Source: Mesorhizobium sp.
GTDB taxonomy: Bacteria; Pseudomonadota; Alphaproteobacteria; Rhizobiales; Rhizobiaceae
Assembly: GCA_019635735.1 (NCBI GenBank)
Contig: JAHBYX010000004.1
Coordinates: 62,001-126,000 of the forward strand
Length of the DNA: 64,000 nucleotides
Direction of reading: 5' to 3'
The notes below the pieces were generated by a model. That model was not told where the DNA came from, did not search any database, and worked only from the letters and a program-made list of their open reading frames with translations. Each line of letters begins with the position of its first letter. Position 1 is the stretch's first letter. A program made the position numbers and the translations under genes. This document shows positions 35,509 to 46,306 of this stretch, piece by piece.

Positions 35509-36857
35509 GCGTGCGGCACCAGTCCTTCGGTCGCGTCTTTCCGGCCGCGACCGCGCTTATGGAGCCGCCGGAAGCCGCTCGCCGCCTCAGGGACGGCCGC
35601 CAGAAGAGCGGCGCGATGCTCGCGGTCGGCAATCTGCGCTCCTACGGCGATTCCTGCCTCAACTCGTCGGGGACGATCGTCGACATGCGGTCGATGAATC
35701 GTATCGTCTCGCTCGATCCCGAGACCGGAATCCTCGAGGCCGAGGCGGGCGTCATGCTGCCCGAGATCATCGCGGCCGGCGCGCCGCATGGCTTCTTCCC
35801 GCCAGTGGTGCCGGGAACGCAGCTGATCACGCTCGGCGGCGCGATTGCCAACGACGTGCACGGCAAGAACCATCATCGCCGCGGCACGTTCGGACGGCAT
35901 GTGCTGTGGCTCGACCTGATGCGCTCGGACGGGCAGGTTCGCCGCTGCAGTCCGGCGGAGAACGCGGCCCTCTTCGCCGCCACCATCGGCGGAATGGGCC
36001 TGACCGGAATGATCCTGCGCGCGGCGGTCCGACTGATGCCGGTCGCGTCGTTGGACGTCGCGGAGAAGATCCAGCCATTCGGCAATCTCGACGAATTCTT
36101 CGCGATGGCCGACGCCGCGGATGCGCAGAACGAATACGCCGTCGCCTGGATCGACCAGCTTGCCGGCGGCCGCGGCACGGGTCGTGGCCTGTTGTTCGCC
36201 GGTAACCATACCGAGGGCGGTTCGCGGCAGGCGTTGCCGCCCGGCGGCAGGCTCGCGGTACCGTTCCAGCCACCGATCAACATGCTGAACCGGCCGGCGC
36301 TGATGGCGTTCAACATGGCCTACCGGCTGGCGAAGGGCCGCCGCAGGGACGTGGCGGTGTCCGGCTATCAGGGCTTCTTTTTTCCGCTCGACGGCGTGCG
36401 CGCCTGGAACCGCCTCTACGGCCCGCGCGGCCTGTTCCAGCACCAGAGCGTGGTGCCGTTCGCGACGGCGCGAGATGCGATCCCGTCGCTGTTCGCGGCC
36501 GCGCGCAAGGCTGGGCAAGGCTCGTTCCTGACCGTCCTGAAGCGCTTCGGCGACCTGCCGTCGCCCGGTATCCTGTCGTTCCCGCGGCCGGGCTACACTT
36601 TGACGCTCGATTTTCCCAACCGGGGTCCGTCGACGCGCGCGCTGCTCGACACGCTCGACCAGATCACCGTCGAGGCGGGCGGCGCGGTCAATCCGTACAA
36701 GGATGCGCGGATGGGACCGGCGGTATTCGCCGCTTCCTTTCCGCGCTGGCCTGAACTCGAGGCGCTGCGCGATCCGGCCTTCGTCTCAGATTTCTGGCGC
36801 CGCACTGCTCTGGCTCTCCAGCACTCCGGCCCAGGCCTTGCAACTGCGGCGGAATAG
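35505..36857 (+). CDS. DprE1-like FAD-dependent polyprenylphosphoryl-ribose oxidase
   Basis: 450 aa VAO-type flavoprotein. LAVGNLRSYGDSCLN is the FAD_binding_4 motif. The segment TLGGAIANDVHGKNHHRRGT then FGRHVLWLDLMRSDGQV closely follows DprE1, and IGGMGLTGMILRAAV agrees as well. DprE1 oxidises decaprenylphosphoryl-ribose at C2' to a keto sugar. At the position of the mycobacterial Cys387 (benzothiazinone target) this protein reads GYTLTLDFP, i.e. Thr by my alignment. The GTG start overlaps the UbiA stop. No DprE2-like reductase is adjacent. Confidence 0.86.
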   Translation: MSVRHQSFGRVFPAATALMEPPEAARRLRDGRQKSGAMLAVGNLRSYGDSCLNSSGTIVDMRSMNRIVSLDPETGILEAEAGVMLPEIIAAGAPHGFFPPVVPGTQLITLGGAIANDVHGKNHHRRGTFGRHVLWLDLMRSDGQVRRCSPAENAALFAATIGGMGLTGMILRAAVRLMPVASLDVAEKIQPFGNLDEFFAMADAADAQNEYAVAWIDQLAGGRGTGRGLLFAGNHTEGGSRQALPPGGRLAVPFQPPINMLNRPALMAFNMAYRLAKGRRRDVAVSGYQGFFFPLDGVRAWNRLYGPRGLFQHQSVVPFATARDAIPSLFAAARKAGQGSFLTVLKRFGDLPSPGILSFPRPGYTLTLDFPNRGPSTRALLDTLDQITVEAGGAVNPYKDARMGPAVFAASFPRWPELEALRDPAFVSDFWRRTALALQHSGPGLATAAE

Positions 36858-36992
36858 GCGGCGAGGAATACGTATATCTGTGCCATAGCGGGACAGTGAT
36901 GCTATCCAGGGCATTGAGTAAAATTTGAAGGACCCGTTCACCAGTTCGTTTCCATCTGTCTGGTAAGACCGGCGCGAGGACGAGGAAAGCGC

Positions 36993-37427
36993 ATGAAATA
37001 CCTAGGCTTCATCCTGTTCACGGTGATGACCAATGCGGCGGCGCAGGTCATGCTCAAGCAGGGCATGATGTCGCTGGGCGACATTTCGTTTGCCGGCACC
37101 AATCCGGTGATCAAGATCCTGCAGATCGTGTTCAGCCCCTGGGTATTCCTTGGACTGTGCACTTTCGTCATCTCGATGGCGTCGCATCTGTTCGTGCTCT
37201 CCAAGGTCGAGCTCTCGTTCGCCTATCCGTTCCTCAGCCTGGCCTATGTGGCCGTCGCCGTGTTTGCCTATTTCGTCTTCCGCGAGGATCTCAACGCCTA
37301 CCGCATCGCCGGCATCGCGGCGATCTGCGTCGGCACGATCCTGATCGCGCAGGGCGGCAGCGGCCACGCCGAACCTTCCGATCCTTCGAACACTAAGTCT
37401 GTCCAGACCAGCGAGCTTGCCCAATGA
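36993..37427 (+). CDS. Small EamA/SMR-type membrane protein (ArnE/F-like flippase candidate)
   Basis: 144 aa, four transmembrane helices (residues 3-20, 45-62, 70-90, 98-115) with a hydrophilic tail. FVFREDLNAYRIAGIAAICV near the C-terminal helix is typical of EamA/SMR proteins, and AAQVMLKQGMMSLGDISF of the ArnE/ArnF group. Such proteins translocate lipid-linked sugars. The stop overlaps the epimerase start by 4 bp. A 135-bp gap before it may hold an internal promoter. Confidence 0.75.
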   Translation: MKYLGFILFTVMTNAAAQVMLKQGMMSLGDISFAGTNPVIKILQIVFSPWVFLGLCTFVISMASHLFVLSKVELSFAYPFLSLAYVAVAVFAYFVFREDLNAYRIAGIAAICVGTILIAQGGSGHAEPSDPSNTKSVQTSELAQ

Positions 37428-38434
37428 GACACATCATCTTCGGCGGCGACGGATTCGTCGGCCGCCACCTTGCACCGAAGCTGGTCGCGGACGGCGAAGA
37501 CGTCATCGTGGCCGACATCATGAAGAGCGACCTGCCGCACTACGCCAAGGCCCGCTTCGTGCGCTGCGACGTGACCGATCCGGAGCAGGTGAACGCCGTC
37601 GGCATTCGTTCCGACGACATGGTCTACAATCTGTCGGCCAAGATGCTGTCGCCGATCCAGGTCAGGGCGAAGCGCCACGACTTCTTCTGGCCGGTCAATG
37701 TCCACGGCACGGAGAACATCATCCACGCGATGGCGCGCGCCGACGCGCCGAAGCTTGTGCATTTCACCACCGACATGATCTACGGCCACACGGTCTTCCA
37801 CCCGATGACGGAGGACCATCCGGTGGCACCGCTCGGCGAATACGGCCTGTCGAAGCTGAAGACCGAGGAACTCGCCGCCGACTGGCGGGCGCAGGGCATG
37901 AACATCTCGCTGTTCCGCCCGCGGCTGATCATCGGTCCCGGCCGTCTCGGCATCCTGGAAAAGCTGTTCAAGCTCATCGACATGAACCTGCCGGTGCCGA
38001 TGATCGGTTCGGGGAAGAACCCCTATCAGTTCATCTCGGTGTTCGACTGCGCGGAGGCTGCGCGGCTCGCGTGGAAGGCGGGCGTTCCGAACGAGGCCTA
38101 CAATCTCGGCTCGCTCAATCCTCCGTCGGTGCGCAAGCTCCTCGGCGACCTGATCAAGCACGCCGGCTCGAAATCGATCCTGATCCCGACACCGGGCTGG
38201 GCGGTGAAGCGCACGCTCGACCTGCTCGACTGGATGAACATGCCGATCATGGATCCGGAGCAGTATCTGATCGCCGACGAAGACTGCCTGCTCGACGTGT
38301 CGAAAGGCAAGCGCGACCTCGGTTGGGTGCCGCAATACCGCGACGAGGACATGCTCATCGCCGCCTACCGCGAATACAGGGCCAAGAAGGACGGCAAGGC
38401 CGTCGCCGCCGCGCACTCCGTGCCGGCCGAGTGA
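37424..38434 (+). CDS. NAD-dependent sugar epimerase/dehydratase
   Basis: 336 aa extended SDR. N-terminal nucleotide motif IIFGGDGFVGRHLAPKLVAD, then Tyr-x3-Lys in LGEYGLSKLKTEELAADW preceded by the Thr region HFTTDMIYGHT. C-terminal residues 200-300 fit UDP/NDP-sugar epimerases. Embedded in the lipid-linked sugar cluster with a 4-bp overlap to the flippase-like gene. It could act on the nucleotide or lipid-linked sugar; substrate unknown. Confidence 0.84.
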   Translation: MRHIIFGGDGFVGRHLAPKLVADGEDVIVADIMKSDLPHYAKARFVRCDVTDPEQVNAVGIRSDDMVYNLSAKMLSPIQVRAKRHDFFWPVNVHGTENIIHAMARADAPKLVHFTTDMIYGHTVFHPMTEDHPVAPLGEYGLSKLKTEELAADWRAQGMNISLFRPRLIIGPGRLGILEKLFKLIDMNLPVPMIGSGKNPYQFISVFDCAEAARLAWKAGVPNEAYNLGSLNPPSVRKLLGDLIKHAGSKSILIPTPGWAVKRTLDLLDWMNMPIMDPEQYLIADEDCLLDVSKGKRDLGWVPQYRDEDMLIAAYREYRAKKDGKAVAAAHSVPAE

Positions 38435-38454
38435 ACACAGGAAAGAGGCGGAAG

Positions 38455-39927
<1,473 letters not shown>

Positions 39928-39970
39928 TCCGGGGATGGTCGGGGACACGTCGGGGCAGGGAGACGACGCC

Positions 39971-41152
39971 ATGCAGGGGGCGCAGCAAGCATCGCTGATC
40001 GGCTGGGCGTTGCGGTCGGGGGTCGGCGAGACGGTGGTGCGAACGGTGTCGCGGCGAAGCCTGCTCGACAGGTTGGCCGCGCTGTTCATGGTGCTGTCGA
40101 TCGCCGCGATCGCCGCCTACGCGACCTTCAAGCCCGACTATAACTGGGACATGGTCGCCTATGTCGCGACCGCGCTGGAAGATCGTGTCCAGGATCCGGT
40201 CGAGCTGCACCGGGAGACCTGGACGCGGATCGACGCCGGCTCGTCGCCCGAGCAGCAGTTCAAGCTGAAGCAGTCCAACCCCTACAACCTGCACCAGTGG
40301 GAGAACCCTGCGGATTTCCAGTCGCAGCTGTCGATGTACAGGGTCAAGATCGGCTATCTCTGGCTGCTGCGCGCGCTGGAGCCGATGACCGGCCTCGTCA
40401 ATGCCTCGGTCCTTCTGAGCGTGCTGCCGGGGGTCGCCTTCGGCCTCCTCGCTCTCTGGTGGCTGCGGCGCGAGGACGCGCTGCAGGCGGCCTTCGTGCT
40501 GATCCCTTTACTCCTGATTGCCGACTATTCGCGGATGACGACCGCCGTCACCCCCGACATGCTCCTGGCGCTGGTCTCGCTTGCCGCGCTCTACAGCCTG
40601 CTGCGCGGCCGCGACGTCCTCGCCGGTGCGCTGCTGTTCGCTTCGGTCTTCATCCGGCCGGACAACATCATCCTGATCTTCGCGCTGCTGATCGCCGCCG
40701 TGCTCTTCTCCTGGCGCTGGCTGCCGATGCTGGTCACCTTCGTCGCGTCGATGATCGCGATCAGCGTGATTTCGAAGCTGGGCGACCATCCCGGCTGGTG
40801 GGCTCATTTCTACTTCTCCTGCGTCCAGATCCAGAATTCGATGGCGAACTTCCATCCCGACTTCTCGCTCGTCGCCTTCGCCAAGGGCTATGCGCGCGGC
40901 GTGGTGGTGTCGTTGCAGAACAATGACTGGCCGGCGGTGCTGGCGCTGCTCACCGCCGCCTGGGCGCTGCTCGCCAAATACGGCTTGATGCGCGACGGCC
41001 GCGCCAATGCACTCGCCTTCGCGCTCGCCATCGGCACGCTCGGCAAGTTCGCCTCGTTCCCGCTGCCCGACGACCGCTTCTACTTCGTCTTCATCTCCGG
41101 CATGGCGATCGTCCTCGCAGCCGCGTGGAAGCCGCGGTTCGGGGCGGATTGA
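39971..41152 (+). CDS. GT-C-type membrane glycosyltransferase candidate
   Basis: 393 aa polytopic protein, roughly nine transmembrane helices starting at LAALFMVLSIAAIAAY. The first loop after helix 1 holds FKPDYNWDMVAYVATALED, where acidic residues resemble the catalytic loop of GT39/83 (ArnT-like) enzymes. It would use a lipid-linked sugar on the periplasmic face (inference). ATG 39971 has CAGGGAGACGACGCC before it; an ATG at 39935 is a weaker alternative. Last gene of the cluster, 43 bp after the aminotransferase. Confidence 0.68.
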   Translation: MQGAQQASLIGWALRSGVGETVVRTVSRRSLLDRLAALFMVLSIAAIAAYATFKPDYNWDMVAYVATALEDRVQDPVELHRETWTRIDAGSSPEQQFKLKQSNPYNLHQWENPADFQSQLSMYRVKIGYLWLLRALEPMTGLVNASVLLSVLPGVAFGLLALWWLRREDALQAAFVLIPLLLIADYSRMTTAVTPDMLLALVSLAALYSLLRGRDVLAGALLFASVFIRPDNIILIFALLIAAVLFSWRWLPMLVTFVASMIAISVISKLGDHPGWWAHFYFSCVQIQNSMANFHPDFSLVAFAKGYARGVVVSLQNNDWPAVLALLTAAWALLAKYGLMRDGRANALAFALAIGTLGKFASFPLPDDRFYFVFISGMAIVLAAAWKPRFGAD

Positions 41153-41205
41153 CGGGCTTGTGATCGACTCGCGGTTTGTGCAGTTTCCCGTGCGGAGGAG
41201 AAGGC

Positions 41206-41502
41206 ATGAACGTCTTGGCGAAGCGAAGCCTGCGAGCGTTCTGGACGCGGCAGCCGCACTCGCGATTGCCGCTGGAAACCTGGTACGCGATTGCGAGCGC
41301 TGCAACCTGGCGAACGCCAGCCGACATCAAGGCGGCGTTTGGGGCTAACGTCGATTTCGTCGGCGACAACAGAGTGATCTTCGACATTGGCGGGAACAAG
41401 TATCGCCTGGTCGTTCGCGTGGCCTATGCGTACGGGCGGGTCTACGTTAAATTCGTTGGCACGCACGCAGAATATGATCGGATTGACCCGGAGACGGTGT
41501 GA
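41206..41502 (+). CDS. HigB-family toxin
   Basis: 98 aa; ATG 41206 after GGAGGAGAAGGC, with RelE/HigB-like MNVLAKRSLRAFWTRQPHSR, the aromatic segment IFDIGGNKYRLVVRVAYAYG and VYVKFVGTHAEYDRID. Such toxins cleave mRNA on the ribosome (family knowledge). Gene order is toxin first, antitoxin second, as in higBA. The stop overlaps the antitoxin start by one base (TGATG). Confidence 0.86.
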   Translation: MNVLAKRSLRAFWTRQPHSRLPLETWYAIASAATWRTPADIKAAFGANVDFVGDNRVIFDIGGNKYRLVVRVAYAYGRVYVKFVGTHAEYDRIDPETV

Positions 41503-41876
41503 TGGATATCCGCCCCATTCATACGGAAGCTGATCTTCAGTGGGCCTTGCGCGAGGTCGAACCGTATTTCGACAAGGAGCCGCAGCGCGGAACCCCCGAA
41601 GGTGACAGGTTCGAAGTCCTTCTGACCCTAATCGAAGCATATGAGGACAAGCATTATCCGATCGGCATCCCGGAGCCGGGCGATTTCCTGGCCTCGTTCA
41701 TGGAGATGACGGGTAAGAGCAAGGCCGATCTTATCGCGATCACCGGTTCGGATGTCAGGGCGGACGACATCCTCTCCGGACATGGCGGGATGACGCTCGA
41801 GATCGCCTACCGCCTCAACGCCGAATGGAATGTGCCTGCGGACGTGCTGTTGCGGGCGGGCAAGGCAGCCGCCTGA
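41502..41876 (+). CDS. HigA-family antitoxin
   Basis: 124 aa. Start set at ATG 41502 (MDIRPIHTEADLQWALREVE); a GTG one codon earlier is equally possible. The N-terminal half is acidic (VEPYFDKEPQRGTPEGDRFE). The C-terminal part has a helix-turn-helix-like region near residues 60-110 (FMEMTGKSKADLIAITGSDV, then LSGHGGMTLEIAYRLNAEWN). It should bind and neutralise the preceding toxin and repress the pair. Confidence 0.84.
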   Translation: MDIRPIHTEADLQWALREVEPYFDKEPQRGTPEGDRFEVLLTLIEAYEDKHYPIGIPEPGDFLASFMEMTGKSKADLIAITGSDVRADDILSGHGGMTLEIAYRLNAEWNVPADVLLRAGKAAA

Positions 41877-41927
41877 GCTCGCGAGACTGGTTGCCTTTCA
41901 CGCCGAAACGTGACGGGCCTCGGACAC

Positions 41928-41940
41928 GTCGCAAACAGGC
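41928..41940. promoter_or_regulatory. GTCGCAAACAGGC motif, copy A
   Basis: 13-bp sequence identical to the copy at 42031-42043, both in the 228-bp spacer upstream of the third FAD/GcvT gene. It resembles the dyad upstream of the GlxA/GbdR-type regulator (50252-50268) at 11 of 13 positions. Proposed as a binding site of that regulator (inference). Confidence 0.55.
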
Positions 41941-42030
41941 AAGAAACGCACTGTCAGACCGAGCGGAGACTGTGCCGGGTCGGAGCCCTGCCCGAAGTTT
42001 CCTTCTCCGGTCGCGGCGCCTTTCTCCGAT

Positions 42031-42043
42031 GTCGCAAACAGGC
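42031..42043. promoter_or_regulatory. GTCGCAAACAGGC motif, copy B
   Basis: Second identical copy, 62 bp upstream of the FAD/GcvT start codon and 103 bp after copy A. Position is suitable for an activator site next to the promoter of that gene. Confidence 0.55.
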
Positions 42044-42104
42044 TGCACTCGCGCCGAAGCGGTCTATAGTCTGCGCCGAATTCTCGTTTCGGAGCAGCAG
42101 TCCC

Positions 42105-44666
42105 ATGGCAGGGTTCCCGACCAAGGCTAAGGTCGTCATCATCGGTCTCGGTGGCATCGTCGGGGCGGCCGTCGCACATCACCTGATCGAGCGCGGCTGG
42201 GACGACATCGTCGGCATCGACAAGTCGGGTATCCCGACCGACATCGGCTCCACCGCGCATGCGTCAGACTTCTGCTACATGACCAGCCACGACTTCCTGT
42301 CCTGCTGGACCTCGCTCTATTCGATCGATTTCTACGACAAGCTCGGCCATTACGAGCGGATCGGCGGGCTGGAGGTGGCGCGCGTCGGCGACGATGCGCG
42401 CATGGACGAGATCAAGCGCAAGATCGCCTCCGCCAAGGCATTCGGCACCCGCGCGCGGCTCGCCGAGCCGGCCGAGATCAAGCAGAAGTTCCCGCTGATC
42501 GAGGAGAGCGTCGTCCAGGGCGGCCTGTGGGATCCGGACGCCGGCCTCGTGATCCCGCGGTCGCAGACGGTGGCCCACAAGCTCGTCGACATGGGCGAGA
42601 AGTCGGGCAAGCTGAAAGCCTTCGCCAACACGCCGGCGAAATCGCTGGTGATCGAGGGCGGGCGGATCAAGGGCGTCGTCACCGAGCGCGGCACGATCAT
42701 GGCCGACCACGTCATCGTCTGCGCCGGCCTGTGGGGCCGGCTGATCGCCGAGATGGCGGGCGAGGACCTGCCGGTGATGCCGATCGACCATCCGCTCACC
42801 TTCTTCGGCCCCTACACTGAGTTCGCCGGCACCGGCAAGGAGATCGGCTATCCGCTGCTGCGCGACCAAGGCAACTCCGCCTACATGCGCGACACCGGCG
42901 ACCCGGTCACCGCCGAGGGGGGCATGATCGAGTGGGGCTATTACGAGGAGCACAATCCGCGCCTCGTCCACCCGCGCGAGCTGCTGGAAAAGGAGCAGGC
43001 GCGCCTGTCGCCGTCGCAGCGCGATCTCGACATGGAGCAGATCATCGCGCCGCTGGAGCGTGCCATCGAGCTGACGCCGATTTTAGGCGAACTCGGCTAT
43101 GACGAGCGGCGCTCCTTCAACGGCCTCTTGCAGGTGACCGCCGACGGCGGCCCGTCGATCGGCGAGAGCCAGAAGGTGAGGGGGCTCTGGTATGCGGTCG
43201 CCATCTGGGTCAAGGACGCGCCCGGCATGGCCAAGCTGCTGGCCGACTGGATGACGGACGGGCGCACCGAAATCGACCACAACCGGATCGACTATTCGCG
43301 CTACTACCCGCACCAGCTCAAGGAAGACTTCATCGCCGGCCGCTGCGGCGAGGCGGCGCAGAAGGTCTACAACCCGGCAGTGCACCCGCGCGAGCCCTAT
43401 GCGACGGGCCGCAACATCAAGCGCTCGCCCTTCTACGAGCGCGAGAAGGAACTCGGCGGCTACTTCATGGAACTCGGCGGCTGGGAGCGCGCGCACGGCT
43501 ATGCGGCGAACGAGCATTTGCTCGAGAAATACGGCAACCGCGTCCCTATGCGCGCCAACGAATGGGACAACCGCCACTTCTGGCGCGTCTCCAACGCCGA
43601 GCATCTAGCGATGAGCGAGGATTGCGGCATCGTCAACCTGTCGCATTTCCACATGGTCGACATTTCAGGCCCCGACCACGTCGATCTGCTCGAATGGCTC
43701 TGCGCGGCAAAGATCGGCGGCGACGCCAACATCGGCAAAGGCATCTACACCCACTTCCTCGACGACGAGGGCATGGTGCGCGCCGACTTCACCGTGTTCC
43801 GCATGGCCGACCGATGCCGCCTGGTGAACGGCGCCGACGCCGGCCCGCGTGATTTCCACTACATGCGGCGCATCGCCGAGGACCGCGGGCTCGACGTGAC
43901 GATCACCGACGTGTCCGAGAGGTTCGTCACCATCGGCATATGGGGTCCCAACGCGCGTGTCACGCTGAAGAAGGTGGTCGAAGATCCCGCCGGTCTCGAC
44001 CCGGAGAACTTCCCCTTCGCGGCGATCAAGCCGATCAGGATCGGCGGCAAGGACGTCACCGCCTTCCGCATCTCCTATGTCGGGGAGCAGGGTTGGGAAT
44101 TGCACATGCGTTACGAAGACGGTCTCGCCGTCTGGGACGCGCTGCGCTCGACCGGCGTGATGGCCTTCGGCGTCGAGACCTACGCGAACTCGCGCCGCAT
44201 GGAAAAGAGCCTGCGTCTCCAGAACGCCGATTTGCTGACCGAATACAATCTGCTGGAAGCGGATCTTCAACGCCCGAAGGTTAAGGAGGCCGATTTCCGC
44301 GGCAAGGCGAAGCATCTCGAACATCGCGCCCGCCCGCATCAGCCGGCGACGCTGTGCACGCTCACGCTTGAAGCAAACGTCGATTCGAAGGGCGTCGCCC
44401 GCTATCCGGTCGGCACCTCGCCGATCCTCGACCCGAAGACCGGCGAGACGCTGGTCGACAGCCTCGGCCGCCGCTCCTTCACCACCTCGATGGCCTATGG
44501 CCCAACCATCGGCAAGACCATCATGCTGGCCTACCTGCCGCACGAGCACGCGGTGAAGGGCAACATGTTCGAGATCGAGTATTTCGGCGAGCGCTATCCG
44601 GTGAAGGTCGCCGGCGTGGGATACGAGCCGCTCTACGACCCGGAGAACGCGAAGCCGCGGACCTGA
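42105..44666 (+). CDS. FAD-dependent/GcvT-type demethylating dehydrogenase (copy 3)
   Basis: 853 aa. FAD Rossmann KVVIIGLGGIVGAAVAHHLI, then GSTAHASDFCYM where a His could be flavinylated as in the WHAAG motif of its relatives, though the context is altered. A FAO_M-like middle region and a GcvT domain (residues 470-850) follow, e.g. YVGEQGWELHMRYEDGLAVW. ATG 42105 follows GGAGCAGCAGTCCC; a longer frame upstream covers the operator motifs. It is the most divergent of the three paralogues. Probably an N-methyl or betaine-derived substrate; not determinable. Confidence 0.86.
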   Translation: MAGFPTKAKVVIIGLGGIVGAAVAHHLIERGWDDIVGIDKSGIPTDIGSTAHASDFCYMTSHDFLSCWTSLYSIDFYDKLGHYERIGGLEVARVGDDARMDEIKRKIASAKAFGTRARLAEPAEIKQKFPLIEESVVQGGLWDPDAGLVIPRSQTVAHKLVDMGEKSGKLKAFANTPAKSLVIEGGRIKGVVTERGTIMADHVIVCAGLWGRLIAEMAGEDLPVMPIDHPLTFFGPYTEFAGTGKEIGYPLLRDQGNSAYMRDTGDPVTAEGGMIEWGYYEEHNPRLVHPRELLEKEQARLSPSQRDLDMEQIIAPLERAIELTPILGELGYDERRSFNGLLQVTADGGPSIGESQKVRGLWYAVAIWVKDAPGMAKLLADWMTDGRTEIDHNRIDYSRYYPHQLKEDFIAGRCGEAAQKVYNPAVHPREPYATGRNIKRSPFYEREKELGGYFMELGGWERAHGYAANEHLLEKYGNRVPMRANEWDNRHFWRVSNAEHLAMSEDCGIVNLSHFHMVDISGPDHVDLLEWLCAAKIGGDANIGKGIYTHFLDDEGMVRADFTVFRMADRCRLVNGADAGPRDFHYMRRIAEDRGLDVTITDVSERFVTIGIWGPNARVTLKKVVEDPAGLDPENFPFAAIKPIRIGGKDVTAFRISYVGEQGWELHMRYEDGLAVWDALRSTGVMAFGVETYANSRRMEKSLRLQNADLLTEYNLLEADLQRPKVKEADFRGKAKHLEHRARPHQPATLCTLTLEANVDSKGVARYPVGTSPILDPKTGETLVDSLGRRSFTTSMAYGPTIGKTIMLAYLPHEHAVKGNMFEIEYFGERYPVKVAGVGYEPLYDPENAKPRT

Positions 44667-44781
44667 GGCGGCGCACCTGCAACCAAAGGAAGCATATTGT
44701 CAAGAATGCATCTTGAAGTTGAACTAATCTAGGAGCATGCTTGTCTCGCGAGCGCTGTGGGCCGCTCGGGGGGAGGGTGCG

Positions 44782-46185
44782 ATGGACTGGATTACCGCGC
44801 TGTTGGCGTTTGCCACGACGATGCTGTTCTTTTCGGTCGTCGTTTCCACACTCGTCGAGCTCCTGCACCGCATCCTGCGTATGCGCGAAGCCGGGCTGCA
44901 CCGGATGCTGCGCAACTACTACGTGCGTGTCGTCAGTGCTTCCCTGTTACCGACCGATCCGTGGCATCCCCAGGCGGCCGCGCCCGCGAGCGGCGACCGC
45001 ACGGCAGCCGCATTCGCGAATGTGATCACGGGCAACCGCGCCATCGCACAGGTGACCGGCAGCGTCGGCCTTGGAATGCTAGGTCGCCTCGGAGAAGGGC
45101 TGTCGTCGTGGATCGACTGGGGCACGAATGCATCGCGCGTGTCGCATATTCCCGTCGAGGTCTTCATGGAGAAGCTGGCCGCAAGCGGCGTCTTCGACAA
45201 GGCGAAGTTCGACGGAGACGCGGGCAAGGAGGTCCTGCAGGATCTAGGTCAGAAATTCGTCGCCTTCGGCTCGGAGATGAGCGAAGCGTTCGAGCGGCAG
45301 GCGCGCGTGTTCTCGATCATCATCGCGTTCGGCGTGGCCTTCTATTTCTACGTCCACCCGTACCGGTTGGCCGTTGCCTATCTCGGCGACCCTACCTTGG
45401 CCGAGAACGTCGCGGCGCTGCACGAAGATCTCATCGCCAAGCAGAAGGAACTGGAGGAGCAGGCAAAGGTCGGCTTCTCTGAGGCAGAGGAAGACGACTC
45501 ATCCGCCGACGAGCCGCCTGCCCCGACGGGCGGCGAGAACGGGGCAGGCACGCAAGGCGCGCCCGCGCCCGGAGCCGCAACGCCGCCGGCCGCGCCGACC
45601 CAGCCGAGCAGCCAGTCCACGGGATCCGACGATACTCCCTCCGACGCCGAAATGGCGCGCAAAGAGGTCGACCGCATCATGAAGGACATCGACGTGACGC
45701 TCGACAGGATCAAGGCGGACGTCAGAAAGGTCACCGACCTCGGCGTGCCGATCGGCTGGCCGTCGGAGGACGAACGCAAGCTTCTGCGCCGCTGCAAGGT
45801 TCCGGGCGATGCTGCCGGACCGGCGGGCACCGACGCCGATAACAAACCTGCCGACGCGTCCGCTACGACCGCGCGGGAACCGGCGGATGCGAAAGCAGGG
45901 CTCCGTTCCGACCTCGATTCCTTCTGTCTCGACGAGAACGGAGGTGTCCGTGCCTCCTGGGGAAGCTGGTTCTGGCTGGTGCTGGGCGGGCTGCTGATCG
46001 GCCTTGGTTCGCCGTTCTGGGTCAAGATGATCCATGCGATCACGCCGATGAAGGATGTCGCAGGCAAGATCGGCGAGGTCCTCGGCACCGACGGCCGCAA
46101 GCAGGCGGCTCCGCACACTGGTGGGCCCGCGCCCTCGACCGCCGTCGAGGCATTCCGGGCGTCCGCGCGTCGCGGTCCCACCTGA
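44782..46185 (+). CDS. Hypothetical membrane protein with long acidic/Pro-rich linker
   Basis: 467 aa; not recognised. Helix 1 is WITALLAFATTMLFFSVVVS, a second near residues 178-196 (FSIIIAFGVAFYFYVH), a third near residues 405-425 (WFWLVLGGLLIGLGSPFWV). Between the second and third is a disordered, acidic, Pro/Ala-rich linker (EEDDSSADEPPAPTGGENG) with a charged coiled-coil-like stretch (DRIMKDIDVTLDRIKADVRK). Ribosome site GGGGGGAGGGTGCG supports ATG 44782. The upstream frame start at 44737 is unlikely. Confidence 0.7.
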   Translation: MDWITALLAFATTMLFFSVVVSTLVELLHRILRMREAGLHRMLRNYYVRVVSASLLPTDPWHPQAAAPASGDRTAAAFANVITGNRAIAQVTGSVGLGMLGRLGEGLSSWIDWGTNASRVSHIPVEVFMEKLAASGVFDKAKFDGDAGKEVLQDLGQKFVAFGSEMSEAFERQARVFSIIIAFGVAFYFYVHPYRLAVAYLGDPTLAENVAALHEDLIAKQKELEEQAKVGFSEAEEDDSSADEPPAPTGGENGAGTQGAPAPGAATPPAAPTQPSSQSTGSDDTPSDAEMARKEVDRIMKDIDVTLDRIKADVRKVTDLGVPIGWPSEDERKLLRRCKVPGDAAGPAGTDADNKPADASATTAREPADAKAGLRSDLDSFCLDENGGVRASWGSWFWLVLGGLLIGLGSPFWVKMIHAITPMKDVAGKIGEVLGTDGRKQAAPHTGGPAPSTAVEAFRASARRGPT

Positions 46186-46306
46186 CCGCCGGTCAGTGGC
46201 AGTGGGGCCGCGATGGTCTCGCGCTCCCGAATTCGTGAACGGGAGCGCAGGTTTCGCGGCGCCGCGACGACTTTCGCCGCCGCCAAATCCATCCTAGCCT
46301 GCCTCT

